Source of the DNA: Mucilaginibacter sp.
GTDB lineage: Bacteria; Bacteroidota; Bacteroidia; Sphingobacteriales; Sphingobacteriaceae
Reading direction: 5' to 3'
DNA: 64,000 nucleotides
NCBI GenBank assembly: GCA_030445275.1
Contig: JAUCSE010000099.1
Span: 22,235-86,234, forward strand
The position numbers and the translations under genes are program-made. The notes beneath the pieces are model-generated. The model was given only the letters and a program-made list of their open reading frames with translations. It did no database searches and was not told the origin of the DNA. Shown one piece after another: positions 34,399 through 43,316 of the stretch; the first letter of the stretch is position 1; each line of letters begins with the position of its first letter.

Positions 34399-35133
34399 TC
34401 AGGCATTAAGTGCCGCCTTAATCCGGTTCTCGGCTTCTAGTACCAAGTCTTCATATGGAGTTTCACCAGGTTCAATAGGGTTAAGCACCTCCCAGGTCAT
34501 CGGGGTAAAAGTATTTAGAGGGTATAAACCGTAGCGTATCATTTTCCAGGAATCTTTGATAGCTATAGGTACCAGCAAAGCCTCCGGGCATTTTTTTAAT
34601 ATGGTGGCAATACCGCCAACCTGGAAACTTTTTACCTCGCCATTTTTTGATCTTGTACCCTCAGGGAATATCACTGCCGACCAGTTATTCTCTTTCATAC
34701 GGGTAGCCAGTTTAATAATTTCGGCTATGGATTGGCGCGAATCTTTACGATCAATATTAGCGCCGCCGCCATATTTTAAATTATAGGATATGGATGGGAT
34801 ACCTTTGGTCAGTTCAACCTTTGAAATAAACTTAGCGTGATACTTACGCAGATACCAGATAAGCGGTGGTATATCAAACAGACTTTGATGATTAGCTAGA
34901 AAAATAATAGGACGATCGGTTGGTAAACGTTGTTTATTAATAAAAGTAACCGTGTTGAACAGCAGGTAAGCGGTACTTAACAAGCAAAGGTTTAAAAGAT
35001 CAACAGACCTTTTATGTGCTGTGTAGCCAAATAAACGAAAGCACACCCACTGTATAGGGTGAAAAATAAGGAGAACCAAAAAAAATGCTGCAATAGCCAG
35101 CGGGGACAAAATGTAGCCTAAAAACTTTTTCAT
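34399..35133 (-). CDS. plsC: 1-acyl-sn-glycerol-3-phosphate acyltransferase
   Basis: 244 residues. PlsC adds the second acyl chain to lysophosphatidic acid at the inner membrane. Motif I is NHQSLFD (H82, D87, the HX4D pair), motif II-like FISKVELTKGIPSI, motif III FPEGTRSKNGEVKSFQVG and motif IV-like VPIAI. Two N-terminal hydrophobic segments anchor it. The start is supported by a TAAATTTG promoter box 7 bp upstream. The NUDIX gene lies 41 bp upstream. Confidence 0.94.
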   Translation of the reverse strand: MKKFLGYILSPLAIAAFFLVLLIFHPIQWVCFRLFGYTAHKRSVDLLNLCLLSTAYLLFNTVTFINKQRLPTDRPIIFLANHQSLFDIPPLIWYLRKYHAKFISKVELTKGIPSISYNLKYGGGANIDRKDSRQSIAEIIKLATRMKENNWSAVIFPEGTRSKNGEVKSFQVGGIATILKKCPEALLVPIAIKDSWKMIRYGLYPLNTFTPMTWEVLNPIEPGETPYEDLVLEAENRIKAALNA

Positions 35134-35140
35134 CGACCAC

Positions 35141-35148
35141 CAAATTTA
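35141..35148 (-). promoter_or_regulatory. -7 box (TAAATTTG) seven bases before the plsC start
   Basis: A minus-strand TAAATTTG ends 7 nt before the plsC ATG. No TTTG -33 element is visible. It predicts a very short leader. Confidence 0.5.
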
Positions 35149-35174
35149 GTTTTTTTTAAATAAACCTGCTGTTT

Positions 35175-35735
35175 TTATAAACGGTTTTCTAACAAAAGTA
35201 ACTGTACTTTAAGTACGGCAGCCACAGTCATGGAATCGGTAATCTCACCATCGCAAACCATACGGTATACCTCTGCAAAAGGGGCTTTGTTAATGATCAG
35301 CTGTTCGGTATCTTCAGGTTCGGCTTCAAACTGGGCCAGGTCGCGGGCCAGGTAAATAATGCTTAACTCATCACTTACTGAGTTGCTTAAGTGCATTCGT
35401 TGTATTTCGGTCCATTGACTGGCTTTAAGGCCGGTTTCTTCCAGTAACTCCCGCTTGGCAGATTCCAACGGATCAGTACCCTCAGGACCGCCACCTTCGG
35501 GCATTTCCCAGCTGTATTGATTTAGCGGAAAACGGTATTGTCCAACCAGGTAAGTATTCAATTCATCATCAAGGGGCAATATGCCAATGGCCACATTTTT
35601 ATAATGTACCTTGCCATATATGCCAGGATTGCCAGATGGATTGATCACCTGATACTCGGTAACACTTATCCAGGGGTTGTTATAGTGTACTTTTTCTGAG
35701 GTAATTTTCCAGGGGTTTTCTTCAGGGTGATGCAT
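35175..35735 (-). CDS. NUDIX hydrolase (ADP-ribose pyrophosphatase-like)
   Basis: 186 residues with the NUDIX box GGGPEGTDPLESAKRELLEETG (Gly-x5-Glu-x7-Arg-Glu-Leu-x-Glu-Glu-x-Gly), which binds Mg2+ for pyrophosphate cleavage. The surroundings, VGQYRFPLNQYSWEMPEGG before it and VSDELSIIYLARDL after it, fit the ADP-ribose pyrophosphatase / NudF group. It probably hydrolyses ADP-ribose to AMP and ribose 5-phosphate. It lies 41 bp upstream of plsC on the same strand. Confidence 0.92.
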   Translation of the reverse strand: MHHPEENPWKITSEKVHYNNPWISVTEYQVINPSGNPGIYGKVHYKNVAIGILPLDDELNTYLVGQYRFPLNQYSWEMPEGGGPEGTDPLESAKRELLEETGLKASQWTEIQRMHLSNSVSDELSIIYLARDLAQFEAEPEDTEQLIINKAPFAEVYRMVCDGEITDSMTVAAVLKVQLLLLENRL

Positions 35736-35818
35736 GGCGTTAAAGTAATAATAAGTAATAAAAAAGCAAAGAGCCCGGACGAGTATTCGCTTGAATTATT
35801 TCAAAAACCTAACATTTG

Positions 35819-35894
35819 TTATGCTGAACGGAGTGAAGCATCTATTATACAACATATAAAGTTCATGGATAGATCCTTCGTACCTCAGGATGAC
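35819..35894. repeat. Family F palindrome, copy 3 (diverged)
   Basis: TTATGCTGAACGGAGTGAAG faces CCTTCGTACCTCAGGATGAC. The arms match family F at 12381 and 43210 loosely; the centre is different. Confidence 0.7.
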
Positions 35895-35909
35895 AGAATA
35901 GTGCAAGAC

Positions 35910-36530
35910 TTATTTAAAAAACGACAGATAAACCTGCTTCACAACGTGATATGCTGCAAAAGCAAAAAACAAGATGGCTATGCTGGTATTAATAAACCGG
36001 GTGCTTAGGGCAAACTTTTCTTGTATGTATTTTGCAAATCTTGCATAAAGGAACAGGCAAAGAAACGCGCCCGCAGCCGAGCCGATGCTGAATATCACCA
36101 AAGCTACCCTGCCATCTTCAATCCACTCATGGGTTATCAAATAAGTTCCGGTTACCATCCAAAAAGGTACCTGCATGGGGTTTAAAAAACCCAGCAGTAT
36201 ACCATATTTGATACTGGCATGTTCAGAATAGTGAGTTTCAGGTGGTTTTTTGCGGTTAATCCAGGTGATGGCTCCTAAAACACCAAACAATATCACCATG
36301 ATCCAGTCAATAATAACGGTTAACTTTAAGCTATCCGAAAGCCATCTGGCCGCGTGCATAATAAAGTAGGTGAAAAAGAATTCGACGCATGAAAACGCTA
36401 TAATAAAGCGTACAGCCTCTTTCAATCCCCGGTTTATGGTGATCTGTATTAAAGTAAGATTGATGTTTCCGGGTGGTATATAACCAATAAAGTTGGCAAT
36501 AAGTCCGATAAAAAAGGTCAGGAATATCAT
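35910..36530 (-). CDS. LysE/RhtB-family amino-acid exporter
   Basis: About 206 residues from ATG 36530, with six hydrophobic segments and the LysE signature near the N-terminus (FIGYIPPGNINLTLIQITINRGLKEA, containing the PPG of the family). LysE-type proteins export amino acids or derivatives across the inner membrane. The start at 36530, rather than the ATG at 36566, is fixed by a complete promoter whose -7 box would lie inside the longer reading. Substrate unknown. Confidence 0.88.
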   Translation of the reverse strand: MIFLTFFIGLIANFIGYIPPGNINLTLIQITINRGLKEAVRFIIAFSCVEFFFTYFIMHAARWLSDSLKLTVIIDWIMVILFGVLGAITWINRKKPPETHYSEHASIKYGILLGFLNPMQVPFWMVTGTYLITHEWIEDGRVALVIFSIGSAAGAFLCLFLYARFAKYIQEKFALSTRFINTSIAILFFAFAAYHVVKQVYLSFFK

Positions 36531-36535
36531 TGTCG

Positions 36536-36567
36536 CAAAGATATGTTCTAAATGTGCAAATTTCAAA
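36536..36567 (-). promoter_or_regulatory. Complete Bacteroidota promoter (TTTG-N20-TATCTTTG) of the LysE-like gene
   Basis: On the minus strand TTTG (36564-36567) is followed after 20 bp by TATCTTTG (36536-36543), a near-ideal match to the -33/-7 consensus. The -7 box ends only 5 nt before the ATG at 36530, so the mRNA should be leaderless or nearly so. Confidence 0.8.
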
Positions 36568-36575
36568 TCTGTGGA

Positions 36576-36679
36576 TTGTCTGAACCGGGATTTATAGGAT
36601 TAAACAGATTACAGGATTTTTCTGATTTTGATGTCATATCCTGTTAATCCCTAAATCTGATAAATCCCGGTTCAGACAA
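36576..36679. repeat. Family D inverted repeat, copy 2 (un-nested, 104 bp)
   Basis: The simplest copy of family D, with arms TTGTCTGAACCGGGATTTAT and ATAAATCCCGGTTCAGACAA around inner arms AGGATTAA..ACAGGAT / ATCCTGT..TTAATCCCT. It lies between the divergent LysE-like and BtuF-like genes. Confidence 0.9.
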
Positions 36680-36721
36680 AATCTGCATATTTGCACATCT
36701 GAAATCTGCACATCTGACAAC

Positions 36722-37648
36722 ATGCCAACTGATAAAATAGTTTCCTTACTGCCATCCGCTACCGAAATAGTTTGTGCCCTGGGCCTTGAAGATAACCTGG
36801 TGGGTAGATCACATGAGTGTGATTACCCTGAATCGGTGAAGCAATTACCGGTATGTACCGAAGCTAATTTTCCGGATAACCTGGGCAGTGCCGAAATTGA
36901 CGTAAGGGTAAAAGAGATCCTGGCCGGTGCTTTATCAGTGTATACAGTAAAGCGCGAGCAAATAAAAGAATTAGCACCTGATGTGGTGATCACGCAGGAT
37001 CAATGCGAGGTTTGCGCTGTTTCTCTGGCCGATGTGGAGCTGGCTTTGGATGACTATCTCGACAAAAAAGCGCGTATTATCTCGCTGCAACCCAACAGCC
37101 TTGAAGATATTTTTAGTGATATAACCACTATTGCAAAAAGCCTTCATGTACCCGAAGCAGGTGCTGATCTGCTGGAACGGCTGATTGAGCGGGTTGATAT
37201 CATTAAACATAAATTAAAGTTCAGTGAAAGCAGGCCAACTGTTGCGTGTATTGAATGGCTCGATCCGATGATGGTATCCGGTAACTGGGTACCCGGATTG
37301 GTAAGTATTGCCGGCGGTACACCTATATTGGCCCAGGATGGCAAACATTCGCCTTATGTACAATGGAGCGATATACAAGCTCAGAACCCTGAATTTATTG
37401 TAGTAATGCCCTGTGGTTTCTCTATTGAACGCACCTTAAAAGAAATTGATATTTTAATGCAACTACCCGGCTTTGCCGATATGAAAGCAGTAAAAAGCAA
37501 TCAACTGTACATTGTTGATGGTAACCAATATTTCAATCGTCCCGGTCCGCGTATTGTTGATTCGATCGAGATCCTGGCCGAGATCATCCGCCCCAAACAA
37601 TTTGCCTTTGGTTATGAGGGCGAGGGCTGGATCAGGTTTGGAATGTAG
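36722..37648 (+). CDS. BtuF-like substrate-binding-fold protein without a signal peptide
   Basis: 308 residues matching the periplasmic-binding-protein type 2 fold of cobalamin/iron-complex binding proteins: KIVSLLPSATEIVCALGLEDNLVGRSHECDYP at the N-terminus, VVITQDQCEVCAVS, CIEWLDPMMVSGNWVPGLVSIAGG, and DGNQYFNRPGPRIVDSIEILAEIIRP at the end. Family proteins deliver B12 or siderophores to ABC importers in the periplasm. Here the conserved fold starts within five residues of the ATG and no signal peptide or lipobox is present, so this copy may act in the cytoplasm. No BtuCD genes are near. Confidence 0.85.
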   Translation: MPTDKIVSLLPSATEIVCALGLEDNLVGRSHECDYPESVKQLPVCTEANFPDNLGSAEIDVRVKEILAGALSVYTVKREQIKELAPDVVITQDQCEVCAVSLADVELALDDYLDKKARIISLQPNSLEDIFSDITTIAKSLHVPEAGADLLERLIERVDIIKHKLKFSESRPTVACIEWLDPMMVSGNWVPGLVSIAGGTPILAQDGKHSPYVQWSDIQAQNPEFIVVMPCGFSIERTLKEIDILMQLPGFADMKAVKSNQLYIVDGNQYFNRPGPRIVDSIEILAEIIRPKQFAFGYEGEGWIRFGM

Positions 37649-37669
37649 TTTTTTGGATAAAGGATTAGT

Positions 37670-37818
37670 GGAGCAAGGATGTATGGACAAAGGATAAAGG
37701 ACTAAGAGATAAAAGATTTTTTTCTTTGTCAGTTTATTTTCTTTCTTAATTTATCGCCTTTCCGTCTTTCATCCTTGCTCCATCAGTCCTTTATCCTTTG
37801 TCCATACATCCTTGCTCC
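37670..37818. repeat. Family L: 34-bp perfect inverted repeat
   Basis: Arm GGAGCAAGGATGTATGGACA.. (37670-37703) has an exact complement at 37785-37818. The centre holds partial further copies of the same words ('aaggataaag', 'catccttgctccat'). It lies between the BtuF-like gene and the hexosaminidase. Confidence 0.9.
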
Positions 37819-37924
37819 AAAAAATATCTTATTAAATTTTTTTATAAAGTTCATCTTCATTTTAAAAAATTAAAATTTAATTTATATTTACCAGACAGTT
37901 CATTACCAACCCACAATTACCATT

Positions 37925-40498
37925 ATGCGCAAAATTTTTACAGCGATGCTTATCGCGGCATTTTTTATGAGTACCGCTTTTAAAACAACTGATGATATAA
38001 AGTTTAAAGTAGCTGATCTGCACATCAGTTGGCAAGTGGTTGATAATAATTACCAAAATAAAAATATAGCGCTAACCGCTTTGGTGATTACCAATAACGG
38101 GCATGAAGTATTACCAGCTGGCGGATGGAAATTTTATTTCAATTCAGGACGTGGCTTTGCGGAGAAAGCAGTAAGCGGTAATGCTAAGATAAACCAGGTA
38201 AATGGCGATTTGTACAGCATCACTCCAACTGATGGTTTTAAGGAATTAAAGCCAGGCGCGTCAACACGTATTGAATATATCAATGATGATCCTGTGGTAA
38301 ATGCTACAGATGCACCTGAGGGTATTTATTTGGTATGGGACGCGCAACCAGAAAAAGGATACAGCATTACCTCATTTAATATTGAGCCGTACAAACCCAC
38401 CTACCAGGGACTAATAACTCCTGAAATTGTTTTTGACAGAAATAAAACCATTACTGATATACCGGCAGAACAACTGACCAAAGTTTTCCCTACACCGGTA
38501 AGCTACCAGGAAACCGCAGGTCAGTATTTTACTTTGAATAACCCAGCTCCTGTAGCGGGTTTTTCCGATAAAAAGTTTGATAAAGAATCGCGCCAGCTTA
38601 ATGATTACATTACCTCGTTAGGCGGCGAAAAATCTAAAGAAACTCCTAAATCCGGCGGTCTTAAAACCATAGTTATAAAATATAAAGAAGCTATAAGTGC
38701 CGAAGGGTATGAGATGAGCATTACACCAGCCAGCATTCATATTTTTGCATCTACCAATACTGGAGCCTTTTATGCCATACAATCACTAAAAACTATGGTG
38801 CCGCCGGGAGCGCTTGTCGATCCCAAACAAACGATAGAGATACCTTGTGCCGAAATTAAGGATGAACCCCGTTTTGGCTACCGTGCCGTAATGCTTGATG
38901 TTGCCCGTAATTTTCAACCCAAAAAGCAGGTATTGAAACTGCTGGAGGCCATGAGCCTGTACAAACTGAATACCTTGCACCTACATTTAACGGATGATGA
39001 AGGCTGGCGTTTAGAATTACCATCATTGCCTGAGCTCACTTCTGTTGGTGCCAAACGTGGCCATACACTGGATAGCAAACACTTTTTGCCGGCATCACAT
39101 GGTTCTGGTCCTGATGTGGAAAATACGGTTGGCAGTGGGTTTTATAACCGGGCTGATTATCTGGAGATATTAAGGTATGCCACTGATCGGCACATTACCG
39201 TGATACCTGAAATTGAAACACCGGGCCATGCCAGGGCACCAATTAAAGCAATGGATGCCCGTTATGATCGCTTAATGGCTGAGGGTAAAAAAGAGGAAGC
39301 TACTAAATATTTGCTCCGTGATCTGAATGATAAATCGGAGTACCGCTCGGTACAGTACTGGAACGATAATGTGATCGATGTATCGTTGCCATCAACCTAT
39401 AATTTTGTGGAAACCGTGGTTACTGATATTGTTGGCCTTTATAAAGAAGCAGGCGCGCCATTAACCACTATTCATTTCGGCGGCGATGAGGTACCTGCGC
39501 ATGTTTGGGAAAAATCACCTGCATATCTGGCATTAAAGGCCAGTCATCCAGAAATACAAAGCACCAATGACCTGTGGTATTATTTTTACGGCCGGGTGAA
39601 CCAGATATTGAAAACCAAAGGTTTGCTTTTATCAGGCTGGGAGGAGATGGCCCTGCGCAAAACCACACTTGACGGTAAACCCACCTATGTACCCAATCCT
39701 GATTTTACACGCGAACACCTGCAAGTTGATGTATGGAACAATGTTTTAGGTGGCGGACAGGAAGATCTGGCTTATCGCCTGGCTAATGCTGGTTATAAAG
39801 CAGTGTTAACCTGCGTTACCAACTTGTACTTTGATATGGCCAATTATAAATCATTTGATGAGCCGGGTTATTATTGGGGAGCCTTTTTGGGTATCGATAA
39901 ATTCTATTCGTTTATCCCATTTGATTACTTTAAAAATGCTGATGTGGATAGAAATGGTAACCCTATCAATCCATCACTGTTTATTGGCAAGCAACGGCTC
40001 ACTGATTATGGTAAAAGTAACATAGTGGGTTTACAAGGTGCACTATGGGCCGAAACGGTAAAGAGTACCGATCGTATGGATTACATGATATTCCCCCGTT
40101 TGTTAGGTCTTGCCGAACGTGCATGGGCTCCTGATCCCCAATGGGCTACTGAAACCGATCCGGTTAAAGCCAAACAGGAGTACCAACAGGCATGGTCGGG
40201 TTTCCTGAACGTATTGGGTAAGCGGGAACTGCCCCGTTTAAGCTATTATGATGGAGGCTTTAATTATCGTGTGCCAAAACCGGGGATCAGTCTGCAGGAT
40301 GGTAAATACCTGAGTAATGTAGAGTTTCCGGGATTAGCAATTCGTTATACCACTAATGGTAAAGACCCGGACGAAAAAAGCAAATTGTATACCAGTCCGG
40401 TAAGCTTTAATGGCGGCGTGATCAAATTCCGTGCTTTTGATACCAAGGGTCGCGGCGGTAATGTAGCTGAGGGCGGAAGCAATAGTTTGAACCCGTAA
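37925..40498 (+). CDS. Exported beta-N-acetylhexosaminidase, glycoside hydrolase family 20
   Basis: 857 residues: signal peptide (MRKIFTAMLIAAFFMSTAFK), an N-terminal carbohydrate-binding CHB_HEX-like domain (~25-170), the GH20b domain, then the GH20 catalytic barrel with RAVMLDVARNFQPK, LHLHLTDDEGWRLELP and the catalytic pair D521-E522 in HFGGDEVPAHVWE, and a C-terminal domain (YTTNGKDPDEKSKLY) like chitobiase C-terminal modules. It removes terminal GlcNAc from chitobiose or glycan chains in the periplasm or outside. It is transcribed alone, with a large repeat-rich gap downstream. Confidence 0.95.
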   Translation: MRKIFTAMLIAAFFMSTAFKTTDDIKFKVADLHISWQVVDNNYQNKNIALTALVITNNGHEVLPAGGWKFYFNSGRGFAEKAVSGNAKINQVNGDLYSITPTDGFKELKPGASTRIEYINDDPVVNATDAPEGIYLVWDAQPEKGYSITSFNIEPYKPTYQGLITPEIVFDRNKTITDIPAEQLTKVFPTPVSYQETAGQYFTLNNPAPVAGFSDKKFDKESRQLNDYITSLGGEKSKETPKSGGLKTIVIKYKEAISAEGYEMSITPASIHIFASTNTGAFYAIQSLKTMVPPGALVDPKQTIEIPCAEIKDEPRFGYRAVMLDVARNFQPKKQVLKLLEAMSLYKLNTLHLHLTDDEGWRLELPSLPELTSVGAKRGHTLDSKHFLPASHGSGPDVENTVGSGFYNRADYLEILRYATDRHITVIPEIETPGHARAPIKAMDARYDRLMAEGKKEEATKYLLRDLNDKSEYRSVQYWNDNVIDVSLPSTYNFVETVVTDIVGLYKEAGAPLTTIHFGGDEVPAHVWEKSPAYLALKASHPEIQSTNDLWYYFYGRVNQILKTKGLLLSGWEEMALRKTTLDGKPTYVPNPDFTREHLQVDVWNNVLGGGQEDLAYRLANAGYKAVLTCVTNLYFDMANYKSFDEPGYYWGAFLGIDKFYSFIPFDYFKNADVDRNGNPINPSLFIGKQRLTDYGKSNIVGLQGALWAETVKSTDRMDYMIFPRLLGLAERAWAPDPQWATETDPVKAKQEYQQAWSGFLNVLGKRELPRLSYYDGGFNYRVPKPGISLQDGKYLSNVEFPGLAIRYTTNGKDPDEKSKLYTSPVSFNGGVIKFRAFDTKGRGGNVAEGGSNSLNP

Positions 40499-40504
40499 TA
40501 TTTA

Positions 40505-40527
40505 GGAGACGCATTACATGCGTCTTT
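40505..40527. repeat. Family E short hairpin, GAGACGCATTACATGCGTCTT
   Basis: AGACGCAT / ATGCGTCT with a 4-6 nt loop and a T run, 7 bp after the hexosaminidase stop; it may serve as its terminator. Longer family E units are at 52095-52197 and 56749-56808. Confidence 0.7.
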
Positions 40528-40701
40528 TTATTAAAACCGCACCTGTGGGCTGGAGCCGAGCGACTGCCCCGGGAAAATCTTATACGATCTATTATGATCG
40601 CCTACTGACAGTGTTTTGTCAGTAAGGTTGAATATATAAATATTTGACTATCAAGTGTTCACGAATGTTCATGAGCGTTCACGGCGTGAACGTGAACACC
40701 A

Positions 40702-40975
40702 TGGCGCAAGTTTGGTGTCCCGCACCGCACTTTGTTGGTGTTCGGAAGATTAGCTTTTTATAAAAAAGTTGTCATTTCGATGAGCGGAGATGGGTTGTGC
40801 GTTAAGGGCGAAGAGAAATCTTCTACATAATGCAAAGCCTTAATTGTAAATCGTATAAGATTTTTCGCTATCGCTCAAGAGATAGTTTCTCCTCGTTCCT
40901 CGTTCGATGACAGCCTTTTTATTTCTTCCGAACATCTGTAGTGACAACACCAACAACGGCTTAAGACTTGCGCTA
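40702..40975. repeat. Multi-level nested inverted repeat (family O core)
   Basis: The outermost arms are GGCGCAAGT (40702) and ACTTGCGC (ending ~40975). Inside them TTGTTGGTGTT / AACACCAACAA, then TTCGGAAGA / TCTTCCGAA, then the core 40771-40911 with GTCATTTCGATGAGCGGAGA and TCTCC..CGTTCGATGAC. With family E and small hairpins (GTTCACG / CGTGAAC, 40675-40695) this fills 40499-40984. No gene is seen. Confidence 0.75.
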
Positions 40976-40984
40976 TGTATGCAT

Positions 40985-41019
40985 AAAAAGAGCCTTACAA
41001 AAACCGAAAGGCTCTTTTT
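40985..41019 (-). terminator. Terminator of the TonB-dependent receptor gene
   Basis: AAAAAGAGCCTT pairs with AAGGCTCTTTTT across an 11-nt loop, 26 bp beyond the receptor stop. Runs of A/T on both sides suggest it works in both directions. Confidence 0.85.
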
Positions 41020-41044
41020 TTTACTCAAAACTCACTACTCAAAA

Positions 41045-43135
41045 CTAAAAAACCACCCCCATCCCCACGGTATAATTCCGCAATGGCGATGGATTGTAAT
41101 ACCGATTGCCAACAGCGTTAAGATCATTGCCCAGGCTGTATTTTTCGTTCAGGATATTATCGGCACCGGCATAAAGTCCCAAATGTGTTTTATGGCCAAT
41201 GGTTGGCTGCCAGCTTACTTTTGCCTGTAACAGATTGTAAGGTTTGGCATAAACCGTATTGCCATCATTCAGCGGGATCTTGGAGGTATAATTATGTTGC
41301 GCGAACAGGGAAATATCCTGTGGAAACTTTACCTGTAAACTGCTTACAAAAACCTGCTGTGGCACACCAGTAAGTTTGTTGCCGGAGTAACTGGCGTTGG
41401 TTACAGCATCTACATAACCTCTGAAAGTAAACTTACTCAACGTGTACGACTCATTAAACTGCAATCCGCGTACAAAATGAATGCTGTTTGGGCGGATCAG
41501 CCAGTCTGTAAATGATAGTTCAACTCCCGGTTGATTTGTTCCGCCGGCATTGATATAATGTTCGGTTTCATCAGCATTTACACGGCGTACAATGGCATTG
41601 CTGATACGATAGTAAAATGCAGATACATCCAGAAACATGGTTTCGTCCTGATTACGCAGGCGGAAACCAGTTTCATAGTTCCAGCCATATTGAGCCTGTA
41701 GGCCCGTATTAACAATATTGTCGGTAGGTCGTACCTCGGCAGTGGTTGGGGTAGAGTAACCACGGCTTACCGATGCCCGCCATATAAAATTATTGGTTAT
41801 CTGGTAGGATAGGGCTAGCCTTGGCATCAATTGCGGCGTAAAATTGCGATTAGTAAAATTGGGTTGGTTAAGCGGATAAATATTTTTAAAATCATACTCG
41901 TACCAGTTTAGGCTCAACGCTGCCTCAAGATGCAACCGTTTAAACATATCGGCTGAGTAGCGGGCAAATATAAAATGTTGGTTGGTGTGTATATAGTCGC
42001 CGGTTTGAGTGGTGTCTTTTGCACCCCTGTTATTGCCATAATTGTTAATTACAGAATTGGTTTGCTGCCACTCAATCCCCAGATTCACTTTCCAGTTAAT
42101 GTTTTCATGTGGTAATCCGGCCAGTTCAAAATAGGTACGGAAACCAAAGGTATTTTCGCTGCGCTGCTCGTAGTTGGTGATGAATGGATTAGTAAAATCA
42201 ACATGGTTGCCAAATACGGCCAGCACGTTACGGATGCGATCAGTAAAGTGATATTCGTTAACCAGTCCGCCCAAATACATTTTGGTAGTGATGCCAATTT
42301 TTTGCTGAATTGCCCCGGGTATGGTAGGCGTAGGTTGCCGGGCCTGCCGCGGATCGGCCGTAACCTGTGCCAGGTTTAAACCGCCCGGAGTTTCATAAGC
42401 CAGATTGGAGTATAAGCCCAGAAAGCGCAGCTCATTTTTGCCGCTGTAATTCCATTTATCGGCCACCTGGATATAATTACGACTCATGTTGCTATTTTGT
42501 CGGTAACCCTGATAAGCCTGGTAGCTTTGGTTAATACTCAGCAGATTTTTACCAAATTGCTGCTGAATGTTCGCCTTTTCATGAAAAAGCCCATATGAGC
42601 CGGTGTTTATGCCAATTGAACGATAGCTACTATCAGTATACCGATTTGTTGGACTTAGCAACATTACACCACCCGAGTTGGCTCCAAACAAACTGCCATC
42701 CGGACCTTTTAATATCTCGATAGACGGTACGCTGGCAATATCAATGGCATTTAAATAAGTATTACCTCCGGCATCAGTAAGTGGGATCTCATCAAAATAT
42801 ATCTTTACATCGCGTACCCCAAAAGGCGAACGCAGCAAACTCCCCCTGATGGATAGCCTATAACTCCCCGGCGAGCGCTCCTCGGCCCGGATACCCGGAA
42901 CGCTATTGAGCGCACTAACAAACGAATTATCGGGCTGTAGTTTTAATTGCGCGGCACCCAACACACTTACTGAAGCAGGTACACTTATAACAGGTTGCTC
43001 GCTCAAATATCCCTTAACGGTAACCGTTTGTAAATGGGTAACGGTATCTTTTTTTGTGATTGACTTTTTAGTTTGTGCGCCGGCACTTATCGCGATAGCA
43101 AAAATGGAAATTAGTGTAGTATAAGTTTTTAACAT
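41045..43135 (-). CDS. TonB-dependent outer-membrane receptor
   Basis: 696 residues: signal peptide (LKTYTTLISIFAIAISAGAQ), a plug domain at ~35-170 with VPASVSVLGAAQLKLQPDNSF, IRAEERSPGSYRLSIRGSLLRSPFGVRDVKIYFDEIPLTDAGG and IEILKGPDGSLFGANSGG, and a 22-strand barrel ending YYNPSPLRNYTVGMGVVF with the terminal Phe. There is no carboxypeptidase-like N-terminal extension, so it is a classical siderophore or metal type receptor rather than a SusC protein. The ligand is not evident. It is transcribed alone. Confidence 0.94.
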   Translation of the reverse strand: MLKTYTTLISIFAIAISAGAQTKKSITKKDTVTHLQTVTVKGYLSEQPVISVPASVSVLGAAQLKLQPDNSFVSALNSVPGIRAEERSPGSYRLSIRGSLLRSPFGVRDVKIYFDEIPLTDAGGNTYLNAIDIASVPSIEILKGPDGSLFGANSGGVMLLSPTNRYTDSSYRSIGINTGSYGLFHEKANIQQQFGKNLLSINQSYQAYQGYRQNSNMSRNYIQVADKWNYSGKNELRFLGLYSNLAYETPGGLNLAQVTADPRQARQPTPTIPGAIQQKIGITTKMYLGGLVNEYHFTDRIRNVLAVFGNHVDFTNPFITNYEQRSENTFGFRTYFELAGLPHENINWKVNLGIEWQQTNSVINNYGNNRGAKDTTQTGDYIHTNQHFIFARYSADMFKRLHLEAALSLNWYEYDFKNIYPLNQPNFTNRNFTPQLMPRLALSYQITNNFIWRASVSRGYSTPTTAEVRPTDNIVNTGLQAQYGWNYETGFRLRNQDETMFLDVSAFYYRISNAIVRRVNADETEHYINAGGTNQPGVELSFTDWLIRPNSIHFVRGLQFNESYTLSKFTFRGYVDAVTNASYSGNKLTGVPQQVFVSSLQVKFPQDISLFAQHNYTSKIPLNDGNTVYAKPYNLLQAKVSWQPTIGHKTHLGLYAGADNILNEKYSLGNDLNAVGNRYYNPSPLRNYTVGMGVVF

Positions 43136-43209
43136 AAATGGGGTAGGTAGAACTCAAAAATATGTGTTTTAACTCGTAAAACAATAGGTGTAATGTTTAA
43201 ATTACATCT

Positions 43210-43285
43210 GTCATTCTGAGCATCGCGAAGAATCTATTATTGGATATAAAGGTCGACGAATAAATCCTTCGTTCCTCAGGATGAC
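43210..43285. repeat. Family F palindrome, copy 2
   Basis: GTCATTCTGAGCATCGCGAA..GAATC faces ATCCTTCG..CTCAGGATGAC, like 12381-12441. It lies upstream of the TonB receptor gene. Confidence 0.85.
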
Positions 43286-43316
43286 AAGGTATATTTTATT
43301 AAATCTGCTCTCTGCC

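Noticed and set aside
36531..36566. Longer N-terminus for the LysE-like protein from 36566
   Set aside because: A complete -33/-7 promoter lies across this stretch, and the family begins at the internal Met at 36530.
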